From contig DASZZY010000043.1 of the NCBI GenBank assembly GCA_036260395.1, positions 1 through 8,803 on the forward strand: a DNA stretch of 8,803 nucleotides, read 5' to 3'. The stretch comes from DASZZY01 sp036260395 (lineage in GTDB: Bacteria > Actinomycetota > UBA4738 > CALAEC01). Of the stretch, positions 1 to 6,708 are shown piece by piece. Below the pieces are notes generated by a model. The model did not search any database. It was given only the letters and a program-made list of their open reading frames with translations, and had not been told where the DNA came from. The first letter of the stretch is position 1; the number at the start of each line of letters is the position of its first letter. Position numbers and translations under genes: made by a program.

Positions 1-252
1 CTGCTTCCCGTGGGACTCCTGGCGCTCGGAGCCGTGCGGTCCGTGGTCATGGAGCCCGCCGGCGGGACCCGCCCCGACGGAGTGATCGCCGCGATCCGAC
101 GCCGGAACCTGGAGCGCCGAGGCGCACCGCTGGCCGCGGCGGGCTCCCCTCTGGGGAACGCGGTGGGCGCCTTGGGCCGGGGGGTAACGCGGACCGGACG
201 GTCGGTCGCCCGGGCCGCCGCCAGAGTCAGAAGGAGCGTGGGGAAACGATGA
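1..252 (+). CDS. C-terminal part of an unidentified, probably membrane-associated protein
   Basis: The frame is open from the first base of the window and closes with TGA at 250-252, so this is the 3' end of a gene that starts upstream. The visible ~83 residues begin with a hydrophobic stretch (LLPVGLLALGAV), continue through a mixed region and end in a very basic Arg/Ala tail. That pattern fits a last membrane helix followed by a cytoplasmic tail, as in a multi-pass transporter, but too little is visible to name a family. The stop overlaps the ATG of the next gene as ATGA (249-252), so the two are probably translationally coupled and belong to one operon. A GTG at 10 could serve as a start, but with no stop before it and no clear ribosome binding site a partial gene is more likely. 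Confidence 0.55.
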   Translation: MLPVGLLALGAVRSVVMEPAGGTRPDGVIAAIRRRNLERRGAPLAAAGSPLGNAVGALGRGVTRTGRSVARAAARVRRSVGKR

Positions 253-1643
253 GAAGGAACGTGATCGCGCTGACGGCCTTCGCCCTGCTGGCCGCGGCGT
301 GCGGCCAGTACCCGGGGGTGCACGAGCGGGTATGGGGCAGGGGCGCCGGCTCCCAGCTCCTGGGCCCCGCCGGAACCACCACCGGCGCGGGCCCGGCGGC
401 GACCGGCACGGATACATCCGGAACGGGTACGGCGACGGGGACCGGCGGCGGAGGAGGTACCGGCGGTACCGGCGGCGCGGGCGGCGGCGGTGGTGGCCAG
501 GGCGGCGGTGGCGGCCAGGGCGGCGGCGCGGCCCGACCGCAGGTCGGCAACGACCGAACCGGCGTCACCGCCGACACGATCACGATCGGCATCCACGCGC
601 CGCTCACCGGCGCAGCGCCGCTGAAGCAGACCTCGTTCGACGAGGGCAAGGATCTGTACTGGCTGCGCGGGAACGACGGGAAGCCCGTGGAGATCTACGG
701 ACGCCAGGTCCGGGTGGTGTTCCGGGACGACCGGTACAACCCCTCCTACGCCCAGTCCGTATGCCAAGACATGGCGGAGCAGGAGAACGCCTTCCTGTTG
801 ATCGGCGGCGGGGGAACCGACCAGATCCAGGCCTGCGCCCAGTACGCGGCCGGCAGGGGGATCCCCTACCTCTCCGCCGGGGTGACCGAGCTGGGCCTGA
901 CCCAGCTGCCCAACTACTTCGCCCTGTCGATGTCCTACCCGGCCCAGGTCAGGCTGCTCGCCGACATGATCAGGAGCGGTAAGTACTTCAACGTTCCCAA
1001 GCAGAGCCGACTGGCGGCGGTCATCACCGACACCAGCAACTTCGACGACGCCGCCGAGGCATTCCAGAGCGAGTTCCCGCAGGCGGAGCTGTTCCGTCCG
1101 GGGAAGAACGATCCGGCGACGGCCCAGGCCGGCCAGCTCTGCGATGACCGGGGGAACGAGGTCTACGACGTGGTGTTCCCGCTGACGGCGCCGAACTACT
1201 ACTTCCAGATGGCCAACGCGGCCTCATGTCAGCCGCAGTACGTGGGGGTCGGCATCAGCATGGGCCTCGACCAGGTCGCCCAGCGAACCTGCCCGGCCAC
1301 GGACGGGGCCCTGTTCTTCTCGCCGGCGCCGGCCTTCGCCGACGCCGGCAAGTACGACCCGGGGTTCACGCGGGCTGACGGCGAGGACGACATCGTCTGG
1401 CTCTTCTGGGGACTGTCGAAGACCCTCCACGAGATGTTCAAGAACGCCGGGCCGAACCTCACGCGGGAGGGTTTCATCTACTACACGGGCCAGGGAACGT
1501 TCAGCTCGAAGATCTTTCCTGACCTCCAGTACAGCCAGACGGACCACTTCGGCGCCAACCAGGTGCACCTCCTCGAGAACAGGTGCCAGGGGCAGCAAGA
1601 AGGCCAGTACCACACCGCGGCGGCGTTCAGGAGCTCGTTCTAG
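249..1643 (+). CDS. Liv/HAAT-type ABC transporter substrate-binding lipoprotein
   Basis: 464 residues; the extracytoplasmic solute receptor of the ABC importer encoded directly downstream. Residues 1-18 form a lipoprotein signal: basic MRRN, a hydrophobic core and a lipobox LLAAAC with Cys18 as the lipidated residue. Residues ~36-94 are an extreme low-complexity Gly/Thr/Ala/Gln linker. The type I periplasmic-binding fold starts near residue 105 (GVTADTITIG, then HAPLTGAA), the usual first strand of the Peripla_BP_6/LivJ family, and runs to the C terminus. The folded part has six cysteines (172, 196, 298, 327, 348, 446), so up to three disulphides are possible outside the cell. The ATG overlaps the upstream stop; AAGGAG at 231-236 lies 12 bases ahead. 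Family assignment is firm because of the livHMGF neighbours; the ligand is unknown and need not be a branched-chain amino acid. Confidence 0.93.
   Translation: MRRNVIALTAFALLAAACGQYPGVHERVWGRGAGSQLLGPAGTTTGAGPAATGTDTSGTGTATGTGGGGGTGGTGGAGGGGGGQGGGGGQGGGAARPQVGNDRTGVTADTITIGIHAPLTGAAPLKQTSFDEGKDLYWLRGNDGKPVEIYGRQVRVVFRDDRYNPSYAQSVCQDMAEQENAFLLIGGGGTDQIQACAQYAAGRGIPYLSAGVTELGLTQLPNYFALSMSYPAQVRLLADMIRSGKYFNVPKQSRLAAVITDTSNFDDAAEAFQSEFPQAELFRPGKNDPATAQAGQLCDDRGNEVYDVVFPLTAPNYYFQMANAASCQPQYVGVGISMGLDQVAQRTCPATDGALFFSPAPAFADAGKYDPGFTRADGEDDIVWLFWGLSKTLHEMFKNAGPNLTREGFIYYTGQGTFSSKIFPDLQYSQTDHFGANQVHLLENRCQGQQEGQYHTAAAFRSSF
456..527 (+). repeat. In-frame short tandem repeats encoding the Gly-rich linker
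   Basis: Inside the substrate-binding protein gene two short repeat types lie in frame. GGTACCGGC occurs twice back to back (456-464, 465-473), each encoding Gly-Thr-Gly. An 18-base unit, 483-500, is repeated with a single mismatch at 501-518, each encoding five glycines and a glutamine, followed by a partial third copy at 519-527. All units are multiples of three bases, so copy-number change would alter linker length without a frameshift. Confidence 0.8.
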
Positions 1644-1684
1644 AACGCCCGGGACGGGCGGGAGGGAGCGGGAACGGTGTTCGT

Positions 1685-1688
1685 GAGG
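1685..1688 (+). promoter_or_regulatory. Ribosome binding site that sets the livH start
   Basis: GAGG ends five bases before the GTG at 1694. It supports this GTG as the livH start rather than the ATG at 1583, which lies inside the substrate-binding protein gene and would add 37 non-conserved residues. A stronger purine run, GGAGGGAG at 1661-1668, is about 25 bases away and too distant to serve this start. Confidence 0.6.
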
Positions 1689-1693
1689 CGGCG

Positions 1694-2572
1694 GTGCTAG
1701 AGCAGGCCGTGATCGGACTGTTCCAGGGCGCCCTGTACGGAATGCTCGCCGTCGGGCTGGTCCTCATCTACAAGGGAGCGCGGGTCTTCAACTTCGCCCA
1801 GGGCGAGTTCGGCACGATCGCCGGCTACGCCACCTTCGGCTTCTGGTCGGGCCTCAGGTTGCCGTTCCCCCTCGCGGTCCTGTTCGGCCTCGTCGCGGCC
1901 GTCCTTCTGGGCCTGGTGGTGGAACGGCTCATCATCCGCCCGCTGTTCAATGCCTCGAGGATCACCGTCCTCGTGGCCACGGTCGGAACGGCCCTTCTGA
2001 TCATCCAGCTCACCTTTTTCATCGCCAAGGAGGAGGCCCGGATCCTCCGGCCGGTGATCCAGAGCACAGATCAGATCGTGATCCTCGGTGCGGTCATCGG
2101 GTGGCAGCAGATCCTGACCCTGCTCGTCCTGGCCGCACTGGCCCTGCTGCTGTGGCTGTTCTTCGCCCGGACGAACCTGGGGCTGGCCGTACTGGCCACG
2201 TCACAGGACCCCCTGGCCAGCCGCATCGTGGGGATCAGCGTTCCAGGCGTCTCTCGGTTCATCTGGGGGTTCGCCGCCCTCCTCGGTGGGATCGCGGGGA
2301 TCCTCCAGATCGGGACGCCCGGGTTCGCCTTGGTGCCCGGGATCATGACTGGGACCACCCTGGTCCCGGCGTTCACCGGTGCGGTCCTCGGAGGGATGAC
2401 GAGCCTCCCGGGAGCCTTCATCGGAGGGGTGGTGGTCGGCATCGTCCAGCACGTGGGGATCTTCGCCCTAGAAGAGACCGGGGTGCCCGGTGCGTCGGAG
2501 CTAACGGTGCTCGGCGTGCTCCTCCTCGTCCTGCTGATCCGTCCACGGGGCCTGCTGGGAACGGAGGCCTGA
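1694..2572 (+). CDS. livH: Branched-chain amino acid-type ABC transporter permease LivH
   Basis: 292 residues from the GTG at 1694, the normal size for LivH. It is one of the two membrane subunits that form the translocation channel. The N terminus (EQAVIGLFQGALYGMLAVGL) followed by VFNFAQGEF is the LivH hallmark; most relatives have NFAHGE. Further conserved blocks are the cytoplasmic coupling region (RTNLGLAVLATSQDPLASRIVGI), which contacts the ATPases, and the GAVLGGMTSLPGAFIGG segment near the C terminus. Multiple hydrophobic helices span the whole length, and the protein ends in the usual RPRGLLG. It follows the receptor gene after a 50-base gap and abuts livM with no spacer (TGA 2570-2572, ATG 2573). 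Identity is firm. Confidence 0.93.
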   Translation: MLEQAVIGLFQGALYGMLAVGLVLIYKGARVFNFAQGEFGTIAGYATFGFWSGLRLPFPLAVLFGLVAAVLLGLVVERLIIRPLFNASRITVLVATVGTALLIIQLTFFIAKEEARILRPVIQSTDQIVILGAVIGWQQILTLLVLAALALLLWLFFARTNLGLAVLATSQDPLASRIVGISVPGVSRFIWGFAALLGGIAGILQIGTPGFALVPGIMTGTTLVPAFTGAVLGGMTSLPGAFIGGVVVGIVQHVGIFALEETGVPGASELTVLGVLLLVLLIRPRGLLGTEA

Positions 2573-4147
2573 ATGGCTGCCCTGGCCCCCACCGTGACGG
2601 AGTCGCTGGCAGCGCCCCAGGGGCGGTTCCGCCCGGGCTCCGCCGGAGTGGCGGCCCGGGTGGTCGCTTCCGTCGTGATCGCTGGCGGCGTCCTCGCCCT
2701 CCCCCTGCTGGCCAGCGAGGTGCGAGACAACTGGATCGCCCTGGCGGCGATCTACGGGGTCATCGGTCTCTCGATCAACGTCATCACCGGTCACGCCGGA
2801 CAGCTCTCGCTGGGGCACCAGGCGTTCGTCGGCATCGGCGCCTTCATGGCGGCCTTCGTGGCCGCTCAGATCGGCGGCTACTTTCCGGACCCCGAGAATC
2901 CGACTTTGCCTCCCCTCGCCGTGGCGACCACGAACTTCTGGCTGGGGCTGGTCGCCGCCGGCGTCGTGGGAGCCATCATGGCGCTACTGCTCGGTGTGGT
3001 AGCCCTCCGCATCCGGGGCCTGTATCTGGCGCTCATCACGCTGGCCTTCGGCCTGATGGCCGAGAACACCATCTTCGGGATTCGAGGGTTCACCGGCGCG
3101 GGCGCCGGGCTTGCAGCGCCGCGGCCGGCCATGTTCGCGTCCCATCAGGCCTACGCGTATCTCTGCCTCGGCGTGCTGGCACTGTTCCTCTACGTGGATT
3201 GGCGGCTGGTCCGGAGCAAGGGCGGGCGGGGCATCGTGGCCCTCCGGAACGAGGAGCGCATCGCCGCCACGCTCGGGGTCAACGTGACGGCTTACAAACT
3301 GCTGGCCTTCGCTACCGCTGGACTGATGGCCGGGGTGGCCGGGGCTCTGTTCGCCCATTGGAACCAGCGGGTGCAGGCCCTGGACTTCGAGCTGCAGGTC
3401 GCGCTGGTGTGGATCCTCATGGCGGTGGTCGGAGGCCTCGGGTCCCGGGCTGGCGTGGTCATTGGTTCGGCCTTCTTCGCGGTGTTCCCACTCGCCCTGG
3501 GAGACTGGACCGGCGGCGTCTCGCTCGACCTGCCCCTGGTCGGGCTCGTCATCGTCGAGACCGTCTCGCCGCTCATCGGCGCGCTCCTGCTGCTGCTCAC
3601 GATAACGCTCTACCCAGGCGGCATCGGCCAGCAGATCCTGCCCTTCCGGCGATGGTTCGCGGGCGGGCCGCTTGTGGAGTCTCGACACGAGGCCCACCGC
3701 CTGGCCGCGTTCCCGGCGCTCCTCGGCCTCATCGTCGGCATGGTGATGACGGTGGGCGAGCTGGGATGGCTGTTCGGTTTGCTGATCGGCCTGGCCGCCG
3801 CGGCGGCCCTCGCCGTTGCGTCGGTGCTCGGGCTGCAGCTGTACCTGGCCGCGTACCACCGAGCCCAGCGGGTCCGGCCGACCGCCCGACCGGCCGCCGA
3901 GGTCACCGCGGCCGGGGCGCCCGAGGCCACCGCCCCGGTCCCCGAGGCGGTCCTCGAGGAGGTCGAGGCGCGTGAGGGGGCGAGCTCGGAGCCCGCGGCG
4001 GCGCCGGCCGGCGGCCCGCTGCGCGAGAGCGCCGACGGCACGGACGACGCGGGCGCGTCCCAACGGCTCGACGACGAGGCCCAGACCCGGCCGATCGACG
4101 CCACGCGCGGTACCCGGGCGGCACGCTTCCGGCGGAGGAGGGGGTAG
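2573..4147 (+). CDS. livM: Branched-chain amino acid-type ABC transporter permease LivM with C-terminal extension
   Basis: 524 residues, clearly longer than most LivM proteins (about 300-420). It is the second channel-forming subunit and partner of LivH. The family core is intact: IYGVIGLSINVITGHAGQLS then LGHQAFVGIGAF, LRIRGLYLALITLAFG, the ATPase-coupling region GIVALRNEERIAATLGVNV, and VGGLGSRAGVVIG. The core ends near residue 350-360 (LYPGGIGQQILPFRRW). Beyond it lie two extra hydrophobic segments (about residues 377-428) and then a ~95-residue Ala/Pro/Glu-rich, highly charged and probably disordered tail ending in RFRRRRG. GGAGG at 2563-2567 sits five bases ahead of the ATG. The stop overlaps the livG start by one base (TAGTG). 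Identity as LivM is firm; the role of the extension is unknown. Confidence 0.93.
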   Translation: MAALAPTVTESLAAPQGRFRPGSAGVAARVVASVVIAGGVLALPLLASEVRDNWIALAAIYGVIGLSINVITGHAGQLSLGHQAFVGIGAFMAAFVAAQIGGYFPDPENPTLPPLAVATTNFWLGLVAAGVVGAIMALLLGVVALRIRGLYLALITLAFGLMAENTIFGIRGFTGAGAGLAAPRPAMFASHQAYAYLCLGVLALFLYVDWRLVRSKGGRGIVALRNEERIAATLGVNVTAYKLLAFATAGLMAGVAGALFAHWNQRVQALDFELQVALVWILMAVVGGLGSRAGVVIGSAFFAVFPLALGDWTGGVSLDLPLVGLVIVETVSPLIGALLLLLTITLYPGGIGQQILPFRRWFAGGPLVESRHEAHRLAAFPALLGLIVGMVMTVGELGWLFGLLIGLAAAAALAVASVLGLQLYLAAYHRAQRVRPTARPAAEVTAAGAPEATAPVPEAVLEEVEAREGASSEPAAAPAGGPLRESADGTDDAGASQRLDDEAQTRPIDATRGTRAARFRRRRG

Positions 4148-4929
4148 TGGCCCAGGTCCTCGAGGTGCGCGACATGTCGATCCGCTTCGGAGGCCTCCAG
4201 GCCCTCGACGGCGTCAGCGTCGACGTGGGCGAGTGGGAGATCGTCGGGCTCATCGGCCCGAACGGCGCCGGGAAGACGACCTTTTTCAACTGCCTGATGA
4301 GCATCTACAAGCCCGACCGCGGCACGGTCGTGTACCGGGGGACGGACGTCACGAAGCTCCCCACGCATCGGAAGGCCGCCATGGGGATCGGCCGCACGTG
4401 GCAGAACCTCGGCGTCATCTCGACCCTGACGGTCATCGAGAACGTCCTCACGGCCCAGCACGCCCACATCCGCTACGGGGCGCTGGGCGGCATGGTCGGC
4501 GCCCCCGCTTCGCTGGGGGAGGAGTGGGAGCTGCGGCTCAATGCGGAGGAGATCCTCGACTTCCTCGGGCTGCTGCCGCTGGCCGGCGAGCGCGTCGGGG
4601 GGCTGCCGTACGGCACCCAGAAGATGGTCGACCTGGCCATGGCCCTGGCCACCGACCCCGACCTTCTCCTGCTCGACGAGCCGTCGTCGGGCATGGGCCC
4701 GGAGGAGGCACATCAGCTCGGCGAGACGCTCCGGTTCCTCCGGGACTCGCTCAACCTGACGATCTTGATGATCGAGCACCACGTCCCGCTGGTCGTGGGG
4801 CTGTGCGACTACGTCTACGTGCTGAACTTCGGCAAGCTGTTGGCCAAGGGGGAGCCGGCAGAGATCCAGCGACACCCGGAGGTCATCGCCGCGTACCTCG
4901 GGGGGGAGGCGGATGCCGTCGCTTCTTGA
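4147..4929 (+). CDS. livG: ABC transporter ATP-binding protein LivG
   Basis: 260 residues, normal for LivG; a cytoplasmic ATPase that pairs with LivF to drive the LivHM channel. Visible motifs in order are Walker A GPNGAGKTT (37-45), Q-loop RTWQN with Gln86, the long LivG-type insertion after TVIENVL, signature LPYGTQ (153-158) in place of LSGGQ, Walker B LLLLDEP with Asp177 and catalytic Glu178, and switch His211 in IEHH. The C terminus (EIQRHPEVIAAYLG) is typical. The GTG start overlaps the last base of livM and is preceded by a strong GGAGGAGGGG (4134-4143), so translation is coupled to livM. The Pro in the signature is a departure from the textbook motif but all catalytic residues are present. 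Confidence 0.95.
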   Translation: MAQVLEVRDMSIRFGGLQALDGVSVDVGEWEIVGLIGPNGAGKTTFFNCLMSIYKPDRGTVVYRGTDVTKLPTHRKAAMGIGRTWQNLGVISTLTVIENVLTAQHAHIRYGALGGMVGAPASLGEEWELRLNAEEILDFLGLLPLAGERVGGLPYGTQKMVDLAMALATDPDLLLLDEPSSGMGPEEAHQLGETLRFLRDSLNLTILMIEHHVPLVVGLCDYVYVLNFGKLLAKGEPAEIQRHPEVIAAYLGGEADAVAS

Positions 4930-5632
4930 GGTCTCCGATCTCCGGACGGGCTACGGCCAGGTCCCGGTCCTCCACGGCGTCGACCTCGCCGTGCAGGAGG
5001 GCGAGACGGCGGTCCTGCTCGGGCTGAACGGGGCGGGGAAGACGACGACGCTCCTCACGATCGCGGGGCTGCTCCGGCGGTGGGCCGGGGACGTCGTGTA
5101 CGACGGGAGGCGCCTTCGGCACGAGGACGCCCGGGCCCTGGTCCGGCGGGGCATCGTGCTCATCCCGGAGGGCCGGAGGGTGTTCCCGGCCCTGTCGGTC
5201 CAGAACAACCTCCGCCTTGGCGCGTGGCCGCACCGCCGGGATCACCGGCTGTTCCGCAAGAACCTGGATCGGGTGTTCGGGATCTTCCCGGTTCTGAAGG
5301 AGCGCCGAGGGCAGCTGGCGGGGACGCTCTCGGGAGGGGAGCAGCAGATGCTCGCGCTGGGGCGGGGCCTGATGGCGAGCCCCCGGCTGCTGCTCATCGA
5401 CGAGGCCTCGCTGGGGCTCTCCCCGAAGCTCGCGCAATCGGTGTTCGACACCGTGGCCCGGATCAACGGCGAGGGCGTCACCGTGCTCATCGTCGAGCAG
5501 AACGTGGGCGTCCTGGCGATCGCCAACCACGCGTACGTGATGCAGAAGGGCCGGATCGAGTTCCAGGGAAGCGGCGAAGAGCTCCTCGAGCAGGGGGAGC
5601 TCCGCCGGGCCTACCTCGGCGCGCCGGCCTAG
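4913..5632 (+). CDS. livF: ABC transporter ATP-binding protein LivF
   Basis: 239 residues, the usual LivF length; second ATPase of the importer. Motifs are Walker A GLNGAGKTT (37-45), the LivF-specific PEGRRVFP block in the Q-loop position (Glu86), canonical signature LSGGEQ (139-144), Walker B LLLIDEAS with Asp163 and Glu164, and VEQN where other ABC proteins have the switch histidine; the Gln there is normal for LivF. Residue 165 is Ala where most LivF proteins have Pro (DEPSLGL). The gene overlaps livG by 17 bases, and GGAGG at 4905-4909, inside livG, lies three bases before the ATG. It is the last gene of the operon; the following gene is on the opposite strand. Confidence 0.95.
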   Translation: MPSLLEVSDLRTGYGQVPVLHGVDLAVQEGETAVLLGLNGAGKTTTLLTIAGLLRRWAGDVVYDGRRLRHEDARALVRRGIVLIPEGRRVFPALSVQNNLRLGAWPHRRDHRLFRKNLDRVFGIFPVLKERRGQLAGTLSGGEQQMLALGRGLMASPRLLLIDEASLGLSPKLAQSVFDTVARINGEGVTVLIVEQNVGVLAIANHAYVMQKGRIEFQGSGEELLEQGELRRAYLGAPA

Positions 5633-5638
5633 CGCCGA
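5616..5638. terminator. Possible hairpin at the end of the liv operon
   Basis: TCGGCGC (5616-5622) and GCGCCGA (5632-5638) are perfect inverted arms of seven bases around a nine-base loop that contains the livF stop codon. It lies between two converging genes and could slow transcription from either side, but there is no T-run on either strand, so it is a weak terminator candidate only. The rest of the gap (5639-5672) shows nothing recognisable. Confidence 0.25.
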
Positions 5639-5672
5639 ACGCCACTCGATAGACGCACTGCGAGAGGCGAGC

Positions 5673-6191
5673 CTACCGTCGGCGGCCGCCGCGCGATCGC
5701 TGCGGTCGCTCGCTCGGCTCCTCGTCGCCGCGTTCGGGGTTGCAGACGCGGCACGGCGACAGCCCGCTCCCCCGCGCCGCCTCGACCGAGAGGAAGTCGA
5801 GGTCCGACTTCCCCTGGACCAGGCGGCAGTCGGGGCGGTGGTACGTCGAGCGGCCGGCGACCACGCGGCCGTTCGCCGCGCTCCCCGCCGGCCCGGCCGA
5901 GGCGGCCTTGCCGATGGTCGACGCCAGGTGCTCGAGCTGATCGGCGAGCTTGGCGCGCTCGGCGCGGACCTGCGCCACCAGCAGCAGGCCGATGCCGAAC
6001 ACGACGAGGGCCAGCCCGCCCAAGCCGCCGGAGATCAGGTACGGGAACTGCTTGTCGAAGAACGCGTTCTTCGCGGCGCCGTTCCACCCGAGCCCGATCG
6101 CGACGAATCCCGCGACCGCGAACAGCAGGCCGAGGATCCGCCCGTAGCGGACCTGCCGGTCGAACCGCCTCCCAACCATACGTTGGCTCAC
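5673..6191 (-). CDS. Two-helix membrane protein with Ada-like His/Cys metal-binding domain
   Basis: 172 residues. After a basic N terminus there are two hydrophobic helices (about 19-36 and 51-73), then a charged, probably coiled-coil stretch (74-95), an Ala/Gly linker, and a small domain with His118-x3-Cys122 and Cys147-x2-Cys150 (YHRPDC and PCRVCNP). That spacing and the surrounding residues resemble the Ada-type zinc-binding domain, with His in place of the first Cys; a zinc site is inferred. The positive residues next to both helices place both termini, and so the metal site, in the cytoplasm. The tail is Arg/Ser/Glu-rich. The GTG start has GGGGG six to ten bases ahead on the minus strand; an ATG four codons further in is the alternative. 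It follows ssb on the same strand. I do not recognise a named family; function is unknown. Confidence 0.72.
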   Translation of the reverse strand: MSQRMVGRRFDRQVRYGRILGLLFAVAGFVAIGLGWNGAAKNAFFDKQFPYLISGGLGGLALVVFGIGLLLVAQVRAERAKLADQLEHLASTIGKAASAGPAGSAANGRVVAGRSTYHRPDCRLVQGKSDLDFLSVEAARGSGLSPCRVCNPERGDEEPSERPQRSRGGRRR

Positions 6192-6241
6192 AGCACCCCC
6201 ATCGTGTGCCGCGGCTGGATCCCGCGCCAGCCCGGACAGCG

Positions 6242-6247
6242 ATTCTA
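6242..6247 (-). promoter_or_regulatory. -10-like box for the Ada-like membrane protein gene
   Basis: On the minus strand TAGAAT matches five of six bases of the TATAAT consensus. It would place the transcript start near 6235, giving a leader of about 44 bases before the GTG at 6191. No good -35 box is visible at 16-18 bases upstream. It lies just after two hairpins that could end the ssb transcript, an order that fits terminator then new promoter. Confidence 0.35.
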
Positions 6248-6267
6248 GTTCGCCATCCGACCGCCGA

Positions 6268-6311
6268 TCCCCTGCTTCACGAGGGGAGATGCACCGGGGC
6301 CTGGCCGGTGC
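6268..6311 (-). terminator. Two tandem hairpins downstream of ssb
   Basis: Reading on the minus strand, the first hairpin begins 17 bases after the ssb stop: arms GCACCGG/CCGGTGC (6291-6297 and 6305-6311) around seven bases. The second follows directly: arms TCCCCT/AGGGGA (6268-6273 and 6282-6287) around eight bases. Neither has a T-run, so this would be a non-classical terminator or an RNA-stabilising structure. The 136-base gap between ssb and the next gene holds these hairpins and the -10-like box; I found no tRNA or small gene in it. Confidence 0.4.
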
Positions 6312-6327
6312 GAGCCACGTGATGCCA

Positions 6328-6642
6328 TTATTCGGTTTCCTGCTCGGCCAGCTTCTTCACCTCCCCGGCGACGACCTCCATGTGCGCCCTTCCGCCCCCG
6401 TCGCCCCGGAAGAACCGCCTCACGAGGTGGCCGCGGACCATCACCGCGTCGCCCTTGGCCAGGCGCTCGCAGGCCTTCCGGACGCTGCGATCCCATGCGG
6501 TGACCGGGAGGGGGAGGACGCGCTTTCCGGCCTCTGGGACCTGGAGGCGGAGCCGGGCCACCCGGTCCCCCGACGGCATCTCGGAGAGCTCGGGATCGGC
6601 GGACAGGCGCCCGGCGAGCACGACCACGTTCACCGTGACCAT
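6328..6642 (-). CDS. ssb: Short single-stranded DNA-binding protein (OB fold, no acidic tail)
   Basis: 104 residues. The sequence follows the SSB OB-fold pattern: NVVVLAGRLSADPEL at residues 5-19 (compare the family's VxLxGRLxxDPEL), PSGDRVARLRLQV, PVTAW with Trp50, and LAKGDAVMVRGHL. It therefore should bind single-stranded DNA through the OB fold. It is much shorter than ordinary bacterial SSB (about 160-180 residues): it stops at KKLAEQETE, right after the last OB strand, and lacks both the linker and the acidic DDDIPF-type tip that recruits repair and replication partners. It is also not in the usual rpsF-ssb-rpsR setting, so it is probably a secondary SSB paralogue. The ATG has a perfect AGGAGG (6649-6654) six bases ahead. 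It is divergent from the metallo-hydrolase gene. Confidence 0.85.
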   Translation of the reverse strand: MVTVNVVVLAGRLSADPELSEMPSGDRVARLRLQVPEAGKRVLPLPVTAWDRSVRKACERLAKGDAVMVRGHLVRRFFRGDGGGRAHMEVVAGEVKKLAEQETE

Positions 6643-6664
6643 GCCTCACCTCCTTCCGGCGCGG

Positions 6665-6670
6665 ACGCTA
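6665..6670 (-). promoter_or_regulatory. Possible -10 box for ssb
   Basis: On the minus strand TAGCGT, preceded by TGC, fits the TANNNT pattern of high-GC promoters. It would start RNA near 6658, leaving a short leader of about 16 bases that just contains the AGGAGG site. No clear -35 box is seen. It shares the 78-base gap 6643-6720 with the opposite-facing promoter of the hydrolase gene. Confidence 0.35.
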
Positions 6671-6708
6671 GCACCTCCCACCGACACGGTCGCCGGCCGG
6701 GGGGGAGG

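Noticed and set aside
227..649. A proline-rich minus-strand frame opposite the substrate-binding protein
   Set aside because: The proline runs are just the complement of the Gly-rich linker codons.
1583..1693. Longer livH start at the ATG at 1583
   Set aside because: It lies within the substrate-binding protein gene and adds Arg/Gly-rich residues unlike LivH; the GTG at 1694 has GAGG five bases ahead and gives the normal LivH N terminus.
2101..3975. A 624-codon open frame on the plus strand overlapping livH and livM
   Set aside because: It is a shadow frame of two clear permease genes; its translation is Arg/Gly/Pro-rich and has no domain, typical of out-of-frame reading in high-GC DNA.
3610..4875. 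A 421-codon minus-strand open frame antisense to livM and livG
   Set aside because: Low-complexity, His/Asp/Arg-rich translation opposite two well-supported genes; no ribosome binding site or domain evidence.
6192..6327. Possible tRNA in the gap between ssb and the Ada-like gene
   Set aside because: No T-loop consensus or cloverleaf on either strand; the palindromic pieces are two simple hairpins.
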